This document shows, piece by piece, positions 5,542-6,675 of a DNA stretch of 6,675 nucleotides. The translations under genes were made by a program, and so were the position numbers. The notes under the pieces are model-generated. The model was not told where the DNA came from and made no database searches. It saw nothing but the letters and a program-made list of their open reading frames with translations. Every line of letters starts with the position of its first letter. Within the stretch, counting starts at the first letter, position 1. Source of the DNA: an uncultured Pseudomonadota bacterium (GTDB lineage Bacteria > Myxococcota > UBA796); assembly GCA_913040875.1 (NCBI GenBank), contig CAJWHX010000193.1:1-6675 (forward strand), read 5' to 3'.

Positions 5542-6431
5542 ATATCGCCATCTTAGGTGAGAGTCCATGGGCGCAAGCCATTGCAACACTCGTCGCTGAA
5601 GCGGGTCATCAACCCAAAATAGGCAAAAACCCAAACACCAATTTTTCAATCAGAGGATTCTCTGGCTCTACACAGTGGCGACATCTAACCAAAGAGAGTG
5701 ACCTCGTTGTCTTTACGACAGAAACAAACGCCCTCCTCCACGATTTGAAGAAGGCAGAATTGGGTCCACACAACCAAGTATTGGTCAACTCAGGAATGGA
5801 TCCGATAAGTTTCCAATGGTCTAGAGAAATCGTGATGCAGAACACTCCTGTACTGCGGGTTGGTACCATCGGTGGTGCACGGTTGACCGAAGAAGTTCTC
5901 AATCGGACACCCACTTCACTGGTCATTGCGTCAGACTACAATTCTGTTACGACTCTAGGACACCAAGCATTGCATTCCGATATCTGTCGGGTCTACTTTA
6001 GCGACGATAGTATCGGTATCGACTTGGTTGGACTGTTCGTTCAAATGATTCAGTTGGCAATGGGTATCAGTGATGGTTTACAATGTGGACACGGAACCAG
6101 AGGTGCAATCGTTTCACGGGGTCTGATTGAAGGGGCACGATTGGGCAACTCCTTAGGTGCTGACGAACACAGTTTCCTTGGCATCTCAGGAATTGGAAAC
6201 ATTATTGCGACGTTTCAGCAAAGTGCCTTTTACAGTCATGGAATGAACACCATCAACAATGGTACGATGCCTCCGGAGGCACTCCAACTACTGACCATAC
6301 TGATTCAGTTGAACACCCCTCCTAGAACGGAACTACCGCTGACGCAAGCCATGCTAGCTTTGGGTAGGGGCCAGTTGACACCCAGCCTACTCATTGACAA
6401 GCTAATGCGAAGGGAAGCAACAGAGGAATAA
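5538..6431 (+). CDS. GpsA-like (NAD(P)-dependent glycerol-3-phosphate dehydrogenase family) protein lacking catalytic residues
   Basis: At 297 residues it is slightly shorter than usual GpsA (about 330). The fold is recognisable: an N-terminal Rossmann start (MNIAILGESPWAQAIA, 1-16) and the C-terminal helical domain with GISDGLQCG (176-184), SRGLIEGARLGNSLGAD (193-209) and SGIGNIIATF (217-226). Active GpsA reduces dihydroxyacetone phosphate to sn-glycerol-3-phosphate. Here the key residues differ. The GxGxxG loop is G-E-S-P-W-A. The catalytic Lys-Asn of the 'VKN' motif is Val168-Gln169. The Asp of 'GLGDL' is Asn221. The Arg-rich 'RNRRFG' is replaced by YSHGMN. The 'KGLE'-type Lys near 85-88 is also absent. 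I therefore expect no normal G3PDH activity. GGGAG six bases upstream and the ATGA overlap with the acyltransferase gene support the start and joint translation. Inference: a pseudoenzyme acting as ligand sensor or acyltransferase partner, or an enzyme with altered chemistry. Confidence 0.83.
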   Translation: MNIAILGESPWAQAIATLVAEAGHQPKIGKNPNTNFSIRGFSGSTQWRHLTKESDLVVFTTETNALLHDLKKAELGPHNQVLVNSGMDPISFQWSREIVMQNTPVLRVGTIGGARLTEEVLNRTPTSLVIASDYNSVTTLGHQALHSDICRVYFSDDSIGIDLVGLFVQMIQLAMGISDGLQCGHGTRGAIVSRGLIEGARLGNSLGADEHSFLGISGIGNIIATFQQSAFYSHGMNTINNGTMPPEALQLLTILIQLNTPPRTELPLTQAMLALGRGQLTPSLLIDKLMRREATEE

Positions 6432-6451
6432 GCCTCTTGAAGAATAGGCCT

Positions 6452-6481
6452 GTTGCATAGGGAATAGTTGCATAGGGAATA
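6452..6481. repeat. Perfect 15-bp tandem duplication
   Basis: GTTGCATAGGGAATA occurs twice head to tail with no mismatch (6452-6466 and 6467-6481). It lies in the spacer between the convergent GpsA-like and ribbon-helix-helix genes. Nearby, GAATAAGCCT (6426-6435) and GAATAGGCCT (6442-6451) are a near repeat at 16-bp spacing, and ATCAATGC recurs at 6482 and 6497. No T-tract hairpin typical of a terminator is present. It may be a binding-site pair, or simply a replication slippage product. Confidence 0.9.
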
Positions 6482-6497
6482 ATCAATGCAAAAGATA

Positions 6498-6675
6498 TCA
6501 ATGCTCCGACGTCGATTGAGGAGTGTGTAAACCCATCAACATTTCAACGATTACTTGATTCACAGTACAATTCCGTTCTTTGGCTTCCTTCGCAATGATT
6601 CTTGCTAGTTCCAGTGGCAACATCACTGAGGTTCTCGCGCGATTTCCATAGAGGGACATGCCAGCCGTATTCTGT
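6498..6675 (-). CDS. Small ribbon-helix-helix (CopG/Arc-type) DNA-binding protein, possibly partial at the right edge
   Basis: Read leftwards, the frame ends at TGA 6500-6498. From ATG 6659 it gives 53 residues, and the frame stays open to the window edge. RARTSVMLPLELARIIAKEA (residues 8-27 from that ATG) followed by KERNCTVNQVIVEMLMGL (28-45) fits the ribbon-helix-helix plan: a short basic beta strand (R-T-S-V-M-L-P), a helix ending in A-K-E-A, a turn (E-R-N-C-T), then a second helix. Such proteins bind DNA as dimers through the strand and often serve as antitoxins, plasmid copy-number regulators or transcription factors. At 53 residues it would be a complete minimal member, but no Shine-Dalgarno is evident before ATG 6659, so the true start may lie outside the window. 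A toxin partner, if any, is not visible downstream, where the convergent GpsA-like gene lies. It could only be upstream, outside the window. Confidence 0.66.
   Translation of the reverse strand, partial: QNTAGMSLYGNRARTSVMLPLELARIIAKEAKERNCTVNQVIVEMLMGLHTPQSTSEH

Noticed and set aside
6422..6437. AGAGG-AATAAG-CCTCT hairpin at the GpsA-like stop codon, as a terminator
   Set aside because: The stem is only five pairs and no T-tract follows, so it does not support an intrinsic terminator.
6452..6504. CRISPR array or plasmid iterons
   Set aside because: There are only two 15-bp copies with no spacers, no cas or replication gene and no AT-rich origin region.

Overview
The window looks like chromosomal DNA from a Gram-negative bacterium of moderate GC content. 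Two proteins carry lipoprotein signals, and there is a membrane glycerolipid acyltransferase. The acyltransferase style (FYPGGTRSR) and the Cys-rich lipoprotein remind me of deltaproteobacteria-like lineages such as Myxococcota, Bradymonadia and Bdellovibrionota, but this placement is a low-confidence guess. I see no transposase, integrase, tRNA, rRNA, CRISPR array or phage gene.

Layout, left to right. (1) Positions 1-242, minus strand: the N-terminal part of a putative lipoprotein with an NlpC/P60- or CHAP-like cysteine peptidase motif, running off the left edge. (2) Positions 243-348: a divergent intergenic region with a small palindrome and an unusual double ribosome-binding arrangement. 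(3) Positions 349-1569, plus: a SAM-dependent N4/N6-type methyltransferase with no restriction partner in view. (4) Positions 1607-3243, plus: a coupled pair of unknown genes, a Cys-free and Trp-free acidic protein followed by a Cys-rich lipoprotein (TGATG junction). (5) Positions 3222-4013, minus: an unrecognised 263-residue protein that fills the gap between its neighbours and overlaps both. (6) Positions 3997-6431, plus: a two-gene operon (ATGA overlap) of a PlsB/PlsC-type acyltransferase and a GpsA-like protein. (7) Positions 6432-6497: a short convergent spacer with a perfect 15-bp tandem duplication. (8) Positions 6498-6675, minus: a small ribbon-helix-helix DNA-binding protein at the right edge.

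The most interesting part is block 6. A G3P dehydrogenase and a G3P acyltransferase would form the first two steps of phospholipid synthesis. Here, however, the GpsA-like protein has lost its catalytic lysine and several substrate-binding residues, and the acyltransferase lacks the usual Glu of block III. The pair may therefore be a diverged lipid-acylation module in which the dehydrogenase fold acts as a partner or sensor rather than an enzyme. The second candidate for novelty is the unknown pair in block 4.
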